Source of the DNA: Tunturiibacter gelidiferens
Lineage (GTDB): Bacteria; Acidobacteriota; Terriglobia; Terriglobales; Acidobacteriaceae
Length of the DNA: 64,000 nucleotides
NCBI RefSeq assembly: GCF_014201335.1
Contig: NZ_JACHEB010000003.1
Coordinates: 248,001 to 312,000, forward strand
Reading direction: 5' to 3'
The notes below the pieces were generated by a model that saw only the letters and a list, made by a program, of their open reading frames with translations, did no database searches and had not been told where the DNA came from. Below, one piece after another: positions 62,878-64,000 of this stretch. The number at the start of each line of letters is the position of its first letter. The stretch's first letter is position 1. Position numbers and translations under genes: made by a program.

Positions 62878-64000
62878 TTAGAAGCTGCCGCCGCTCATCG
62901 AGCTGGAAGTGGGAGCGACGGTCTGCGGTGGATGTAATGGCGGTTTGAATGGCATGTCCAATTCATGGGTATGCCATATGACGCTTTCATTTGCGATTTC
63001 AATGTGCTGGCGAAGGTACTCAAGTGCATAGGTGCTGGCGGTGGGGTCGTCCTTCTGGTCGGCGAAGATCGCGGCCTGTTGCTGGGCCTTGTCTTTCAGG
63101 CCCAGACGGCGGTAGAGGATTGAAAGGTTGTAGTGCGCGGCGAGGTCATCAGGATCGATCGTTTGAACCTTCTCGTACTCTGTGCGGGCGAGGTCATACT
63201 GATGCAGCTGGTAATAGGAGAAGCCAAGTTCGCGGTGGGCGTCGCGTGACTCTGGGAAGCTGGTGGCGACTTTCTGAAGGTCGGCGATGGCCTCGCTCAT
63301 ATTGCCCAGATTGCGCTCGACGAGAGCTTGATAGTAAAGGGCGCGGGCGCTGCCGGGAGCAAGCGTGAGAGCCTTCTGCAGATTGGGTCTAGCTTCGTCG
63401 TACTTTTCCCATTGAATTTGGACGATAGCGATGTTGGTGTAGACGTCGGCGTAGTCAGGGCGGAGCTTGGCAACGTGCTGGAAGGCGTGAGCCGAAGCGG
63501 CGTACTGCTGCGCGTCTAGCATTGCGATGCCGTAGTTGTTCCACCGCATCCATTCCTTGTTTTCAGCATCGCCGGGAGCGATTGGCCTGTTCTCCCCGAC
63601 GACGAGAGTGCGGGTCTCAGCGGACATATCAACGATAGGTTGCTCATAGTGCTTATTCATGCCGAAGTCGATGAAGTGCTGATCGAAGCGCCTGTATTTG
63701 ACGGTCGCCGTTATCGTGATAGGGCCGGCGGACGCGGGCGGCATAACGAACGAGTAACGCACGAGCTGCGAACGGCCGGACTGGATCGTGTTGTTGTAGG
63801 CGACGACGCGGTTTGTCCAGACCTGATGCAGATCGTTGAGGCCGCCTTTGACGTTGACGAGGCGGTTGGTGAAGCTGTGAGCACGCTCGTCTAGATTGCC
63901 GTCCGGCTTGATAAAGCCGCTTTGATGAAGAATCCTGCCTGAGGCCTCCTTGACCAGAAACTCGACCCAGGACTCGTACATGTCGCGCTGCTCGGGTACG
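62878..64000 (-). CDS. C-terminal part of a TPR protein, N-terminus beyond the right edge
   Basis: The frame is open to the right edge, so the true start lies outside; the Met at 63981 is internal. About 373 residues are visible. Residues in the first ~150 form a beta-rich segment (GRILHQSGFIKPDGNLDERA; VVAYNNTIQSGRSQLVRYSF). TPR units follow (YADVYTNIAIVQIQWEKYDE, ALYYQALVERNLGNMSEAIA, AAHYNLSILYRRLGLKDKAQ) and a Pro/Ser-rich tail. In acidobacteria such C-termini belong to multiheme cytochrome/TPR proteins, but no CxxCH is in the visible part, so the haem part is only a guess. Confidence 0.8.
   Translation of the reverse strand, partial: VPEQRDMYESWVEFLVKEASGRILHQSGFIKPDGNLDERAHSFTNRLVNVKGGLNDLHQVWTNRVVAYNNTIQSGRSQLVRYSFVMPPASAGPITITATVKYRRFDQHFIDFGMNKHYEQPIVDMSAETRTLVVGENRPIAPGDAENKEWMRWNNYGIAMLDAQQYAASAHAFQHVAKLRPDYADVYTNIAIVQIQWEKYDEARPNLQKALTLAPGSARALYYQALVERNLGNMSEAIADLQKVATSFPESRDAHRELGFSYYQLHQYDLARTEYEKVQTIDPDDLAAHYNLSILYRRLGLKDKAQQQAAIFADQKDDPTASTYALEYLRQHIEIANESVIWHTHELDMPFKPPLHPPQTVAPTSSSMSGGSF

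Noticed and set aside
1..64000. CRISPR arrays, rRNA genes or complete insertion sequences
   Set aside because: No regularly spaced repeats, rRNA-like sequence or intact transposase was seen.

Overview
The window reads as a chromosomal segment of a soil-type acidobacterium, probably Acidobacteriaceae (Granulicella/Terriglobus/Edaphobacter-like). The reasons are three very long Oar-type TonB-dependent receptors with an N-terminal carboxypeptidase-regulatory-like domain, an FG-GAP/ASPIC-UnbV protein, many secreted TPR proteins, a membrane protein of a type I associate with acidobacteria, and a dense set of secreted glycoside hydrolases (GH) without SusD-like partners. Taxonomy is inferred from gene style; no rRNA or other marker gene is present.

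Layout: 1-2459 holds the N-terminal part of a TonB-dependent receptor (minus strand, running off the left edge). 2748-5174 holds a membrane protein followed by a decayed multiheme cytochrome. 5425-12582 is a minus-strand run of a large GH2 enzyme, a GH27 alpha-galactosidase broken by one frameshift, and a beta-helix (GH28/GH49-like) enzyme with a PKD domain. 12583-16191 is gene-poor, with one methyltransferase and a dead SpoIIE-type phosphatase. 16192-21075 carries a GH31 alpha-xylosidase/glucosidase and a clan GH-A enzyme with two CBM-like modules. 21350-22134 is a composite relic: the start of an ASPIC/UnbV protein followed by the end of a GH2 enzyme.

22267-35422 is a fucose region. A GH95 alpha-L-fucosidase is divergent from a GH27-like enzyme and a divergent GH95 paralogue. 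These are followed by a compact plus-strand set: aldo/keto reductase (fucose dehydrogenase-like), amidohydrolase (lactonase-like), zinc alcohol dehydrogenase, FucP-type transporter and a GH29 alpha-L-fucosidase. Next come a myo-inositol oxygenase, a LacI-family regulator and a GH2 beta-galactosidase (35845-41434), with relics of an M13 peptidase and a thioredoxin reductase between them, and then a dead tyrosine integrase beside a tRNA-like fragment. 42287-53516 carries a TPR protein, a receptor, a 1295-aa ASPIC/UnbV-thioredoxin-TPR protein and another TPR protein, all on the plus strand. 53911-61310 carries GH42 beta-galactosidase, xylose isomerase and a third receptor on the minus strand, then two more TPR proteins, the last cut by the right edge.

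Taken together, the enzymes would release fucose (GH95, GH29), galactose (GH2, GH42, GH27) and xylose (GH31), and the window also encodes fucose uptake and oxidation and xylose isomerisation. That combination matches the side chain of fucogalactoxyloglucan, though no backbone-cutting endoglucanase is visible. Several promoter regions carry short palindromes with a 4-base centre. Two of them share the word CGATTACTT, which suggests control by a LacI-type protein such as the one encoded here. The locus is unusually rich in decayed genes (at least eight), so it looks like a region in flux.
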